Shown: piece by piece, positions 36,090-45,342 of the stretch
Numbering within the stretch: the stretch's first letter is position 1
Layout of the letters: every line of letters begins with the position of its first letter
NCBI RefSeq assembly: GCF_031569985.1
Contig: NZ_JAMQKA010000001.1
Span: 62,001-126,000 of the forward strand
Source: JAMQKA01 sp031569985
Lineage (GTDB): Bacteria > Bacteroidota > Rhodothermia > Balneolales > Balneolaceae
Direction of reading: 5' to 3'
DNA: 64,000 bases
The notes under the pieces: generated by a model
Seen by the model: the letters and a program-made list of their open reading frames with translations, nothing else
Databases searched by the model: none
Told to the model about the DNA's origin: nothing
Made by a program: the position numbers and the translations under genes

Positions 36090-37950
36090 ATGCCTGAGAA
36101 ACTACATATCAATCTATTTGGTGGGTTTTGTCTAAAATTTAATGGTGAGCAGATTGCTGATTTAGATTCTCCTCGCCTTCAGCAAATCTTGGCTTACCTT
36201 ATTTTAAATCGGAGTTCTCGACAGTCTCGTCAGTATCTAGCCTTTCAGTTCTGGCCCGATAGTTCTGAAAAACAGGCTCTGGCCAACCTTCGTAACCAAT
36301 TACATCTGTTACGTAATGTCTTTCCTGAAGCCGAACGTTATTTAATTGTCGATCACAAGTCTCTTCAGTGGAACACTCAAGTCACATCCATATCAGATGT
36401 AGCCAAATTTGAGGTGTCTGTAAGGCAAGCCAAACAGGTTAAAAAAGAAAAGGACACCCACCAAATAAAAGCTTTAAAGAAAGCAATAAGCCTTTACAAG
36501 GGTCCACTTTTGCCAGAATATTATGAAGACTGGATCGAGCATCACCGAGTCCGCTTGAAACATGCATATGAATCTGCCTTGCAGAAACTAATCGAATTAC
36601 TGGAAAATGATAGAAATTTCGATGAAGCCATTTATTATGCAAAAAAATTCATTCAACATGATCCTCTAAATGAGACCGCATGGCGCTGGTTAATGAAACT
36701 TTATGCCAGTGATAATAACCGGGCCAGTGCCTTACAAACCTATCGTAAGTGTGCTAACGTTTTAAAGGAAGAATTTGATGTTAGGCCATCTAGGGACACT
36801 ACAGAAGTTTACAAAAGGCTTCTTTCCAGTTCTGAAGAAATCGATACAAAGACTATAGAACAAAAAATAAACCATGGTAATCAGGAGAAACTTATCGATC
36901 AATACCAAGAAGAAACGGAGTCTCTTGGATCAGCTAGTGAAGATGTGGTAGAAAAAACAGAGAAGAAATTTAGCCCCAAGAAAACTGAAAACAAGATAGA
37001 TTATGGCTTAAAGGAAATTACCAGCTGACACAGCTCAACGATAATGCATTCCAGTGGGCCCTTGATTCTTACCAAAAAGCAATCGAAATAGAACCAAACT
37101 ATCCCCAAGCCTATGCCGGTTTAGCCTTGACATATTTACTGAAAGGGAGTTGGCATGGATTAGTCCCACCAGGCCAGGTTTATCCCAAGGCAAAGCAAGC
37201 TGCTAATCAAGCACTCACGCTAGATTCTACAGTTGCTGATGCTCATATAGCTCTTGCACGGATTCAACACCTTTATGAATGGGATTGGGAAGCTGCTGAA
37301 ATAGCCTACAAAAGGGGTATTGAACTAAGTCCTAGTACCACGTTCGCAAGGATACTGTATGCAAATTTTCTTACTTCAATGGGGCGATTTCAAGAATCAA
37401 TTAAAATATGTCGTCGGATACTTGAAATTGATCCTCTTTCAACTGCCGTGTATAATGAGCTGGGATTTGCCCATTGGCATGCAGGTAACAGTAAAAAGGC
37501 GATAGAGCTTATTAATGATGGCTTCAGTTAAATCCCGACTTTATCCAATCACATGGTCTAATTGCTTTAGTCTATCTGACCGAAAAAAAATTCGAAAAGG
37601 CGATTATGCATATGCAAGAAGTCGATCAGGGAAATGAGCAAGTATCATCATCAGCCATGGGCTTTAAGGGATTTCTCTATGGGAAAGTAGGTCTGACAAA
37701 AGAAGCACGGTCAATACTTTCATACCTTAATGAAGTTAATAAACGCTCCTATGTACCTCCTGCAGCATTTGCATACGTGTATATAGGACTCGGGGAATAC
37801 GATGAAGCACTCGACTGGCTGGAAAAGGCCTACGAGGAGCGCGATGTGTCGATAGTTTGGATAAAAGCCAATAAGTGGATGTTTGATTATATAAGTGCTG
37901 AACCACGTTTTCAGTCACTACTAGATGACATGAATTTTCCAGACTTTTAA
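36090..37950 (+). pseudogene. BTAD-TPR regulator, internally deleted and frameshifted
   Basis: From ATG 36090 the frame encodes an intact N-terminal winged helix and BTAD domain (INLFGGFCLKFNGEQIADLD, then YLILNRSSRQSRQYLAFQFW and ALQTYRKCANVLKEEFDV), ending at a stop at 37028. From 37009 another frame continues KGNYQLTQL and TPRs (YQKAIEIEPNYPQAYAGLAL), stopping at 37531; one base off, TPR sequence resumes (LNPDFIQSHGLIALVYLTEK) to the true end at 37950. Compared with the intact 869-residue paralogue at 45343, the membrane helix and the domain after it are missing. So the gene has an internal deletion plus two frame changes. The BTAD part alone could still be made. Confidence 0.85.
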
Positions 37951-38150
37951 AGAGCACTCAGTCACCATTCAATTTTGTCTGTTCTGGTTTGCTAGCTAAG
38001 TCCAAAATTTCCAAAAACAACTTGGATTTAGCAGATGCATTGTCACTTTGAAAACGGTATATAAACGATATAAAAACGCCTCTCGATTAGCTTATGAGTA
38101 TTGGAACCATTCCAGGTTCATCAATAAAAAACAAATAATCGGAGGCTATC

Positions 38151-39344
38151 ATGAAACGATCCAGATCAAAATCAATTAAATGTAGATCGATCTTATTTTC
38201 GAATAAGTGTTTTGGACTGCTCCTAATATTTATTCTTGCTGCAGGCTGTACTGATCAAGATTCACTCACATCGTTCAGTGATCAAGATGATAAACCAAAT
38301 AAGACGGAATCGTCCAGCCATCATAATTTCTTATATTCAGCCACTTCAAACTCCATCGAAGATGCTGCTCTAATTGTTGGAAATTTTACTCCCGGGGATC
38401 CTGCGAATGCAATACTTCGTTACAAAGCTTCGAACGGTGACTTCATTGATGAATTCATACCGGAGGGTAATAATGGGCTCAACGGCTCATGCTGCATAAC
38501 ATTCGGACCCGATGAAAACCTTTATGTGTCAAGCCCAGGTACGGGTAATGTTCTTCGCTATAATGGGATAACAGGTGAGTTCATCGATGAATTTGTTGCA
38601 GCGGGAAGCGGGGGACTAAATTTACCACTGATTACAGTTTTCGGACCGGATGGGAATCTATATGTGGGCGAATTAGTCACTGAAAAAATTCTTCGCTATA
38701 ACGGAACCACTGGCGCCTTTATCGATGAGTTCATCGATCTGGAAGGTGACCCTTCGCCTCCATTTTTCGATCCTCAACTTTTTGTGTTTGGGCCCGACGG
38801 CAATCTATATGTGACCAGTACGGAGACTGGTAGAATTTTCCGTTACAATGGAACTACCGGAGCCTTCATCGATGTGTTTATTCCCAAAGGGCGCGGTGGT
38901 CTCGTCAGTCCCAATGGAGTTGTCTTTGGTAATGATGGAAAATTATATGTTACTGACAATGTGCAACACCAAGTTCTTCGCTATGACGGAAATACAGGGG
39001 AATTTATTGATGTTTTTGTGCCAGTGGGCAGTGGTGGACTGCATGTGCCTGTAGGCTTAGTTTTTGGACCTGATAGCAACCTCTACGTAGCAAATAGTTC
39101 GGGAGTTGCCGGGGATGGTAACATACTTCGCTACGACGGTAATACGGGCGAATTTATAGATGAATTTGTGTCAAACGGTGTTGGAGGAATAACCGGGCCC
39201 CGGGTGATCGAATTCAAATCTAAGATAAACGTCTGCCATCAATCTCCTAGTGGTAAAAGCAACACGCTCTCAATAGGCTACCTCTCCGCTAGTGACCATA
39301 TTGAACACGGTGATGAAATCGGATCATGTGCTAATGGCGATTAA
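38151..39344 (+). CDS. repeat beta-propeller lipoprotein with a CHxPxGk-type C-terminal motif
   Basis: 397 residues; a long basic N-terminus then lipobox LAAGC. About six repeats of 45-50 residues, each of the form ILRYNGTTGAFIDEF...GPDGNLYV, most likely build one six-bladed NHL/SMP-30-like propeller. The last 38 residues (VCHQSPSGKSNTLSIGYLSA, then HIEHGDEIGSC) form a small cysteine-histidine motif also seen at the C-terminus of other secreted repeat proteins. Surface exposed; function unknown. CGGAGG is the ribosome site. Repeats are near-identical in places, which suggests recent internal duplication. Confidence 0.82.
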   Translation: MKRSRSKSIKCRSILFSNKCFGLLLIFILAAGCTDQDSLTSFSDQDDKPNKTESSSHHNFLYSATSNSIEDAALIVGNFTPGDPANAILRYKASNGDFIDEFIPEGNNGLNGSCCITFGPDENLYVSSPGTGNVLRYNGITGEFIDEFVAAGSGGLNLPLITVFGPDGNLYVGELVTEKILRYNGTTGAFIDEFIDLEGDPSPPFFDPQLFVFGPDGNLYVTSTETGRIFRYNGTTGAFIDVFIPKGRGGLVSPNGVVFGNDGKLYVTDNVQHQVLRYDGNTGEFIDVFVPVGSGGLHVPVGLVFGPDSNLYVANSSGVAGDGNILRYDGNTGEFIDEFVSNGVGGITGPRVIEFKSKINVCHQSPSGKSNTLSIGYLSASDHIEHGDEIGSCANGD

Positions 39345-39561
39345 GCCAAAATTAAAATTGGCTTTATCGCTCAATGTCATAGTCATCAGATGTATAATGA
39401 TTAATATCAAAATCTAATTGATATAAATAGAGTCAACGATAAAGTAGTTTCTTAACGGGGGCCAGTGAGGTCTGGAGACCCGCTTCTTCCGGAAATGAAC
39501 CTCCCGAAGTACCCCCAGCGTTGACCCAGGATCTGCCCGAAAAGTTATGCAAAATTGCCTT

Positions 39562-39600
39562 GCCCTGGGGGGCGCTTATATATAAGATACCCCCCTGGGC
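39562..39600. repeat. 39-bp near-perfect hairpin with inner palindrome
   Basis: GCCCTGGGGGG at the left pairs with CCCCCCTGGGC at the right except for one mismatch, enclosing CTTATATATAAG, itself a perfect 12-bp palindrome. It lies 272 bases before the metalloprotease gene. Possible regulatory hairpin, protein site or remnant of a mobile element end. Confidence 0.7.
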
Positions 39601-39871
39601 TTGAAACTGAACCGTAGTATTTGTAGTGGTTCATTCATATCGATTACAGTCGTGCAGCCGGGACTATTAGAACTAACATGATCTCGAATTAAAAAGTCGT
39701 TGGACCTACAGGTAAACCTGCCAATCTAATTGCACATAACATTATAGAGGGGGCTAAAATGTGAGCATTGAAAAATTAGGTAGTGAAAAAGACCAAAATT
39801 ATTGTAAGTCTTAGGTTACAATAGAGCGACCTGCCAATGCAAACCAAAATTGAGAGAAACAGGGAGTAAAT

Positions 39872-42622
39872 ATGTCCAATAATGTGCCAGAAGAGGAGTA
39901 TGGATTTTTTCGTCGCATTTGGGAAGCAATTTTACGGTTAATCAGACGCCTCTTTGGGGGTGGTGCCCCTCCCTCTCCACCTGTGGGTCCTTCTATAAGT
40001 TTGATATCTCCTGACAAGGGGTACCGGGGGACCTTGGTAGCCATCCAGGGATCTGGGTTTTCGGAAACCCGAGAAGATAACAAGGTTACATTCAATGGCG
40101 TGGAAGCGGAGGTTGTTAAGGCCTCGACTACGGAGATCAAGGCTATAGTTCAGACGGGAACCCAGACAGGCGCTGTTGAAGTGACAGTCGACGGGAACAC
40201 GGCCACAGGCCCGGATTTCACGGTATTACCATATCCCAACGCTGGGGCTGGAGAAGATGGTCCCCCAATATACTTTTCTGGTACCGGAGCCCCGGGAGCG
40301 GCGGGGAATGTATCCCCGACCGGAACGGCAAAAGTCCTGGTCTCCATTGTCTACCCCAGTGATCAGACGCCGGCCAATCCCACAAACCTACGACAAGATA
40401 TTATCGACATTTGGGATGATGTAACCACCTTCTACGATCAGGCCAGTTTTAACGACCTGACTGTAGATATTGATATCCTATCCAGCTGGCATGAGCTTTC
40501 AGGCAACCAAGCCACCTACTACAAAGCCAATAGCGAGGCCGGGTATCCCAATATTGACTGGGGTGTCATCGATCGCCTTATGGCCGAAGCTGCGCAAGCA
40601 GCCGAAGACGATGGCTATGACCTCAATGATTACGACATGATGGCCTGTGTGATTAACCTGAATGGTACCTTCATACGGGCCTGGGGCGGGTTTAGCCGGC
40701 AAAACTTTGCCTATGAAAACAGTTCGGCCGGGTTGGACATCGATATTACCCTGGATGATCCCTTGCCCCTTTTTGTGATCGGGGAGGAAGCCGACTGGGG
40801 CCGTTGTGCCCACGAATTTGCCCATAACCTGCTGGATCAATCCGGAGCGTCCGTTACCGACCGCATCGGCGGGGTGACCCTGGGAGAGGATGTGTACAGC
40901 TCGGATCTTATTGACTCAAGTGAGGCCACCGCTGCAGATTTTGAGATGATGGGATTTCATGACGACCATCCCTTGTTTTCTGGTTATTATATGGAGCAGC
41001 TCGGATATTATGATACGTCCGATCCCGAACATATTCGAACGCTGAACTGGGACCGCAACCCTACCTCCAATGAAATTGAAATCGTCGCCCACGGTCTGAG
41101 TATTAATACCGCCGCCGACCGTTGCCACCTGGTGAAAATTAAAGTTGCCGAAGGGTTGTTTTATTACATCGAAGTGCGCCAGCGTCCCGGGAGTACCTCC
41201 CAAATATTTGATGACTCCATACCGGTAGGATCTGCGCCCAATGACGGAGGGGTTATAGTAACTCGGGTATTAACGGATACTATTAATATCAATCAACAAA
41301 CTCGATTCATCACGCTCCTGCACGATCCCGTCGTTCTTAAGAACGGGGAAACGGCGGTAGATCCCGCCCGGGCGTTGACCATTAGTGTTGAAGATGACGG
41401 GGTTGCAAGCCGACCGCTGGTTTGCTCGGTGAAGGTGGAATGGGCACAGGAAATATCTGATGACCCGGACGGAAGGTTCGATCTGAACCTCGAACCGTGG
41501 GACAGCAACTGGCAGACGCCCGACATATGGGTGGATCGTGACCCGTACGGCAGTTACGATAAGTCGAACGATAGCGAGGGACGCCCGAAAGGAAACGGGG
41601 ACAAGCCGCGACCGGCCGAAATCAACCGATTTTATTCCCGAATCCACAATGATGGGGCCGACGACGCCAGTGACGTGAAGGTCACGTTTTACTCGGTAGA
41701 ACCTCCCGGGGTCGGTGATAATGGGAATTGGAGTCCACTTAAGACCGAAACCATATCATCGATCACGGCGGATGATTTTGAGGACATTTATGTAAACTGG
41801 GTACCAGTTGTAGATCGCCATACCTGCCTGAAGGTATATGTGCAACACCAGTTGGGGGAGATTACCGGAGGCAACAATGCGGCCCAGGAAAATGTCTTTG
41901 ATTTTGAAGCCCCTGCCTCCAGCGTTCCGTCGCCTGTGAGAATGCCGGTAGCTGTTCGAAACCCATTGGACAAGCGAGTATGCGTACACCTACGCACTTC
42001 CCGGGTACCTATGGGATACTCCGTCCACTACCCCCATCGCTGGGTCTGGTTGGATCCCAAACAAGAACGCTCCTTCCCGATAATGATTATTCCAACCGAA
42101 GACTATGGGTGGTACACAGAGTTTAGAAGAAAAATTGGAATGACGACTGATATTAGCCTACAAGGCGATGTCCCGCGGATGTACGCGGATAAAGTCAGCC
42201 CCAATACCTATCCTGCATCATGGGCGTTCCCGATCGGGGGTATTACGATGAGCGTAACCCCCAAACGACGAGCCTCCATTGAGATTCAGGCCGAGAGTGA
42301 AGGGCGAACCGCTTATGTTACAGGCAACTTAACGCCACCGATGGATAATGAGCGTGTTCGTATCGACTATACCGATCAATTTGGATTCCGTAATAGTGCA
42401 GTGGTATCCACCGGGGTAAATGGCCAGTTTTCTCACCGATTCTCCCCGGAGAAAATGCAGGATGAAAATGCACGACTCGTTGAACAGGACCCAGACCATC
42501 TGCCTAAGAATCACCCCGGCACGTTCCCGGTTTGGGGAGAATACAGAATACAGGCGCATACGATTAATTCTCCCAATGCGTCACAGGCAAGCTCTAATGT
42601 GGTAAGTGTTAAACTTCAGTAA
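39872..42622 (+). CDS. large IPT/TIG plus M6-like zinc metalloprotease
   Basis: 916 residues; CAGGGAG before the ATG. After a short basic, tryptophan-rich N-terminus (FFRRIWEAILRLIRRLFGGG) comes an IPT/TIG domain (about 45-115, SLISPDKGYRGTLVAIQGSG). Residues about 150-400 form an M6 (immune inhibitor A)-like protease: zinc motif HEFAH at 314-318 and, further on, FEMMGFHDDHPLFSGYYMEQ, which fits the M6 Met-turn and following helix. The C-terminal half contains beta-sandwich modules (INRFYSRIHNDGADDASDVK is CARDB-like). No classical signal peptide is visible although M6 enzymes normally act outside the cell. Export route and substrate unknown. Confidence 0.82.
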   Translation: MSNNVPEEEYGFFRRIWEAILRLIRRLFGGGAPPSPPVGPSISLISPDKGYRGTLVAIQGSGFSETREDNKVTFNGVEAEVVKASTTEIKAIVQTGTQTGAVEVTVDGNTATGPDFTVLPYPNAGAGEDGPPIYFSGTGAPGAAGNVSPTGTAKVLVSIVYPSDQTPANPTNLRQDIIDIWDDVTTFYDQASFNDLTVDIDILSSWHELSGNQATYYKANSEAGYPNIDWGVIDRLMAEAAQAAEDDGYDLNDYDMMACVINLNGTFIRAWGGFSRQNFAYENSSAGLDIDITLDDPLPLFVIGEEADWGRCAHEFAHNLLDQSGASVTDRIGGVTLGEDVYSSDLIDSSEATAADFEMMGFHDDHPLFSGYYMEQLGYYDTSDPEHIRTLNWDRNPTSNEIEIVAHGLSINTAADRCHLVKIKVAEGLFYYIEVRQRPGSTSQIFDDSIPVGSAPNDGGVIVTRVLTDTININQQTRFITLLHDPVVLKNGETAVDPARALTISVEDDGVASRPLVCSVKVEWAQEISDDPDGRFDLNLEPWDSNWQTPDIWVDRDPYGSYDKSNDSEGRPKGNGDKPRPAEINRFYSRIHNDGADDASDVKVTFYSVEPPGVGDNGNWSPLKTETISSITADDFEDIYVNWVPVVDRHTCLKVYVQHQLGEITGGNNAAQENVFDFEAPASSVPSPVRMPVAVRNPLDKRVCVHLRTSRVPMGYSVHYPHRWVWLDPKQERSFPIMIIPTEDYGWYTEFRRKIGMTTDISLQGDVPRMYADKVSPNTYPASWAFPIGGITMSVTPKRRASIEIQAESEGRTAYVTGNLTPPMDNERVRIDYTDQFGFRNSAVVSTGVNGQFSHRFSPEKMQDENARLVEQDPDHLPKNHPGTFPVWGEYRIQAHTINSPNASQASSNVVSVKLQ

Positions 42623-42631
42623 AACTAAAAG

Positions 42632-42648
42632 CTGATTTTTGAGATCAG
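42632..42648 (+). terminator. possible weak terminator after the metalloprotease gene
   Basis: CTGAT...ATCAG short stem followed by TTTTCTT, 10 bases after the stop. Confidence 0.4.
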
Positions 42649-42690
42649 TTTTCTTGAGAGGGGTTCATAGGGAAAATAGAAAGCTTTAAA

Positions 42691-42855
42691 CCTGAGTTCG
42701 AGATAAAAACTGTCATTGCGAGGGATTCAGTGACCATCGGGAGCAATCTCGTGGCAATCTCCTAATAGTATGAACAAAAATCAGGTCGGGAGATCGCCAC
42801 GTCGACTTCAATATGGAGCCGGCTACTATCAAAGACGCCTCCTCGCGATGACAGC
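42691..42855. repeat. dispersed inverted repeat, GTCATTGCGAGG type, copy 3
   Basis: Begins TGAGTTCGAGATAAAAACTG then TCATTGCGAGG and ends CCTCCTCGCGATGACAG; internal GATCGCCACGTCGACTTCAA is shared with copy 2 at 7776-7946. Non-coding. Confidence 0.8.
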
Positions 42856-42873
42856 CTTTCTCTCATTGTGCCA

Positions 42874-42902
42874 TTCATTTTTTCGATGAGGAAAAAACGA
42901 AC
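42874..42902. repeat. TTCATTTTTT...GAAAAAACGAAC hairpin
   Basis: TTCATTTTTTCGATGAGGAA followed by AAAACGAAC; same family as the elements at 26364, 45015, 50681 and 59957. Confidence 0.6.
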
Positions 42903-43087
42903 CTAAAAAACTCACCAGAAAATCCTAGATGTTGTTCTAACCTGCTATAAAAGCGAGGCTTGCTTTGGAACATTTCTGATTGTTGTAATCACCAGCGTGG
43001 TCAGGGCCATGTCCGCCCACTGTCGTGACCAAGCCAAAGGGGAATAATCTCCAGCAATTCTTCATTCCTAGCTTTAGTTTCGTTCCC

Positions 43088-44863
43088 CTATTCATTTTCT
43101 GCAATCCAGTTATTGATTTTCTCTTCAAGCAATGAAAGTGGTATGCAGCCGGTCTCGAGCACCTCGGCGTGATAGGCACGGATGTCAAACTCATCGGCAA
43201 GCCGGGTACGGGCTTTTTCGCGAAGTTCACGAATTTTTATCTGGCCTATTTTATAAGAAAGAGCCTGGCCGGGGTTCGCCATATACCGTTCAATTTCTGA
43301 AGTGATGCCCGCTTCCGATGCCGCTTCATGATCCAGGGAATACTGTATGGCCTGCTCGCGGGTCCATCCTCTGCTGTGCAATCCCGTATCTACCACCAAA
43401 CGGATAGCTCGGTGCATCTCAGCACTCAGCATCCCAAAGTACTGGTACGGATCGGTATACAATCCCAGTTCCTTTCCAAGCGATTCAGCATACAGCGCCC
43501 ATCCTTCCCCGTAGCCGCTGTACCAGAGGGCTTTTCTGAATTCCGGAAGCTGGTCGTTCTCCTGCGTCAGCGAAATCTGGTAGTGGTGGCCGGGAATGGC
43601 CTCGTGTAAAAACAGCGACTCGTCCCCATACACATTATACTCGGAGGCGTTGGGAACCGGGACATAGAAGATACCGGGACGAGTCCCGTCCATCGACCCC
43701 GGGTTGTATTCAGCACTTGCCGATTTCTCGCGGAAGGCTTCTGTGCGGCGTATTTCGAACGGCGTCTCGGGCTTGACACTAAAAAGAGAGTCAACGTTGG
43801 GTTTTACCCGGTCGTGTATCTCCTGGAAATGGGCGATCACTTCATCCGGGCTATCATAGGGCATCAACTCCGGGTTCGTGCGCACATAGTCGAAAAAGGA
43901 CTGCAGGTCATCCTCATAACCGATCTGCTCTTTAACTTTTTCCATTTCGGCGCTAATACGTTTCACCTCATCCAGGCCCAGTTGATGAATCTCATCCGCC
44001 GTCATATCGGTGGTCGTGTACTTTTTGATCTGGTGCCGGTAATACGCTTCACCGTTGGGAATGCCGGCAATGCCGCTGGTTTCCCGGCCTGCAGGTAGGT
44101 ATTCATTTTGCATAAAGTCATGCAGTTCCCTGTAGGCAGGAATAATTTTGTTGGTTATCGTGTCACGATAGGCAGCCCTCAGCTCATCCTTTTCCTGGTC
44201 TGAAAAATCATCGGGAAACTGTTCCACCGGGCTGTAAAACAGGTGGTTTTCCACATCGCCGCCATTACCCGTCATCGCCTCCATTTGTGGAATCACTTTT
44301 CGTATCAGGGATTTGGGGAGCACATATCCTTTTTTCATTCCTTCCCGCATATTTGCTTCGGCCGTTTGCAGCCACTCCAGGTACTCGTCCACACGCGAAA
44401 GCCAGTTCCGGTAATCTTCCACCGAGTTAAACGGCTGCGCATTGGTACCGCTTGCAAGCTGACCCATATACAGGTTGACAGACCACATCTGGTCGATGGG
44501 CAGATACCGGTATTTGTCGAATTCCAGGGTCTCAAGGTTGATGGTGCATTCCCATTCCAACACCGCTTTCGACATCCGCTGGGTCTCGTTTAACTGCGCA
44601 TCCTCGAATGCGGACACCTTTTCCCTGTAGGTTCTGTAGTACTCCCGGAGACTGTCGGCATAATCCTGCGACAGCAGGTTGGGAAAACGATCCGTGTACC
44701 GGGCGTCGCCAAAGCTCATTGCTTCTATGGGATCAAGGCGTACCCCCTCTTCATAATAGTTCTCGAGGAGCTGTTCAAATTGAGCACCGGTACTGTCTTC
44801 GGCGGGTTCACATTGTGAGATTACCAAGGCAAGGCAGGACAAAACCAATATTTTTTTGATCAT
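43088..44863 (-). CDS. DUF885 family peptidase-like protein
   Basis: 591 residues. A signal peptide or weak lipoprotein signal (VISQC) is followed by the all-helical DUF885 fold. LFLHEAIPGHHYQISL is the H-E-x-x-x-x-H-H type zinc motif and WYSGYGEGWALYAESLGKEL the second conserved block; PGQALSYKIGQIKIRELRE is also typical. These proteins resemble thermolysin-like or M32-type peptidases and may degrade peptides in the periplasm. Single gene. The start at 44863 is supported by the signal sequence. Confidence 0.9.
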   Translation of the reverse strand: MIKKILVLSCLALVISQCEPAEDSTGAQFEQLLENYYEEGVRLDPIEAMSFGDARYTDRFPNLLSQDYADSLREYYRTYREKVSAFEDAQLNETQRMSKAVLEWECTINLETLEFDKYRYLPIDQMWSVNLYMGQLASGTNAQPFNSVEDYRNWLSRVDEYLEWLQTAEANMREGMKKGYVLPKSLIRKVIPQMEAMTGNGGDVENHLFYSPVEQFPDDFSDQEKDELRAAYRDTITNKIIPAYRELHDFMQNEYLPAGRETSGIAGIPNGEAYYRHQIKKYTTTDMTADEIHQLGLDEVKRISAEMEKVKEQIGYEDDLQSFFDYVRTNPELMPYDSPDEVIAHFQEIHDRVKPNVDSLFSVKPETPFEIRRTEAFREKSASAEYNPGSMDGTRPGIFYVPVPNASEYNVYGDESLFLHEAIPGHHYQISLTQENDQLPEFRKALWYSGYGEGWALYAESLGKELGLYTDPYQYFGMLSAEMHRAIRLVVDTGLHSRGWTREQAIQYSLDHEAASEAGITSEIERYMANPGQALSYKIGQIKIRELREKARTRLADEFDIRAYHAEVLETGCIPLSLLEEKINNWIAENE

Positions 44864-45342
44864 GGGACAGATTCTTGATTAGTATCAACGGCAATGCTAT
44901 GAGACAGAAAATATAATATAGGCTACTGAATTGAACCACCATTGGCAAATGCCGGGAACCCACAAACACCTCCATCTACTTTATAAACCTGGAGATCGCT
45001 TCCCCTTGTGCCTTTCATTTTTCGATGAGGAAAATCCGCCGGAAGAAGGTCAAAGCAGAACCAAATGAACTTGCTAATCATCCCCCCCCTTCGGACTCCA
45101 ACATTGCTTCTTAAAAATCCTTGCCTAAAGGGGGACCACTTCATGACAAATTCCTCATTCCTAATTTTTCATTTTTAATCCCCCCGTGCAGGTTTCCCGG
45201 TACTCTTTATTAACTAGTGAACTCTCATGTTATCGAAAAGGTATAACGAAAGGTAAAAGCACTCGATAAAAAATGGCGTAAATACTTAATATTTATTTAG
45301 TTATATGTAATAAATGCTTTTTGACATAATTCTATCAGTTAC
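44864..45342. other. intergenic stretch with two dispersed repeats
   Basis: Carries a TTCATTTTTCGATGAGGAAA hairpin unit at about 45017 and an AT-rich repeat at 45150-45218. No gene recognised. Confidence 0.45.
45150..45218. repeat. dispersed AT-rich repeat, copy 2
   Basis: TTCCTCATTCCTAATTTTTC, then a C-run and TACTCTTTATTAACTAGTG match the copies at 33730 and 48930. Confidence 0.6.

Noticed and set aside
39811..40140. minus-strand ORF opposite the metalloprotease
   Set aside because: A shadow frame of a clearly coding region.
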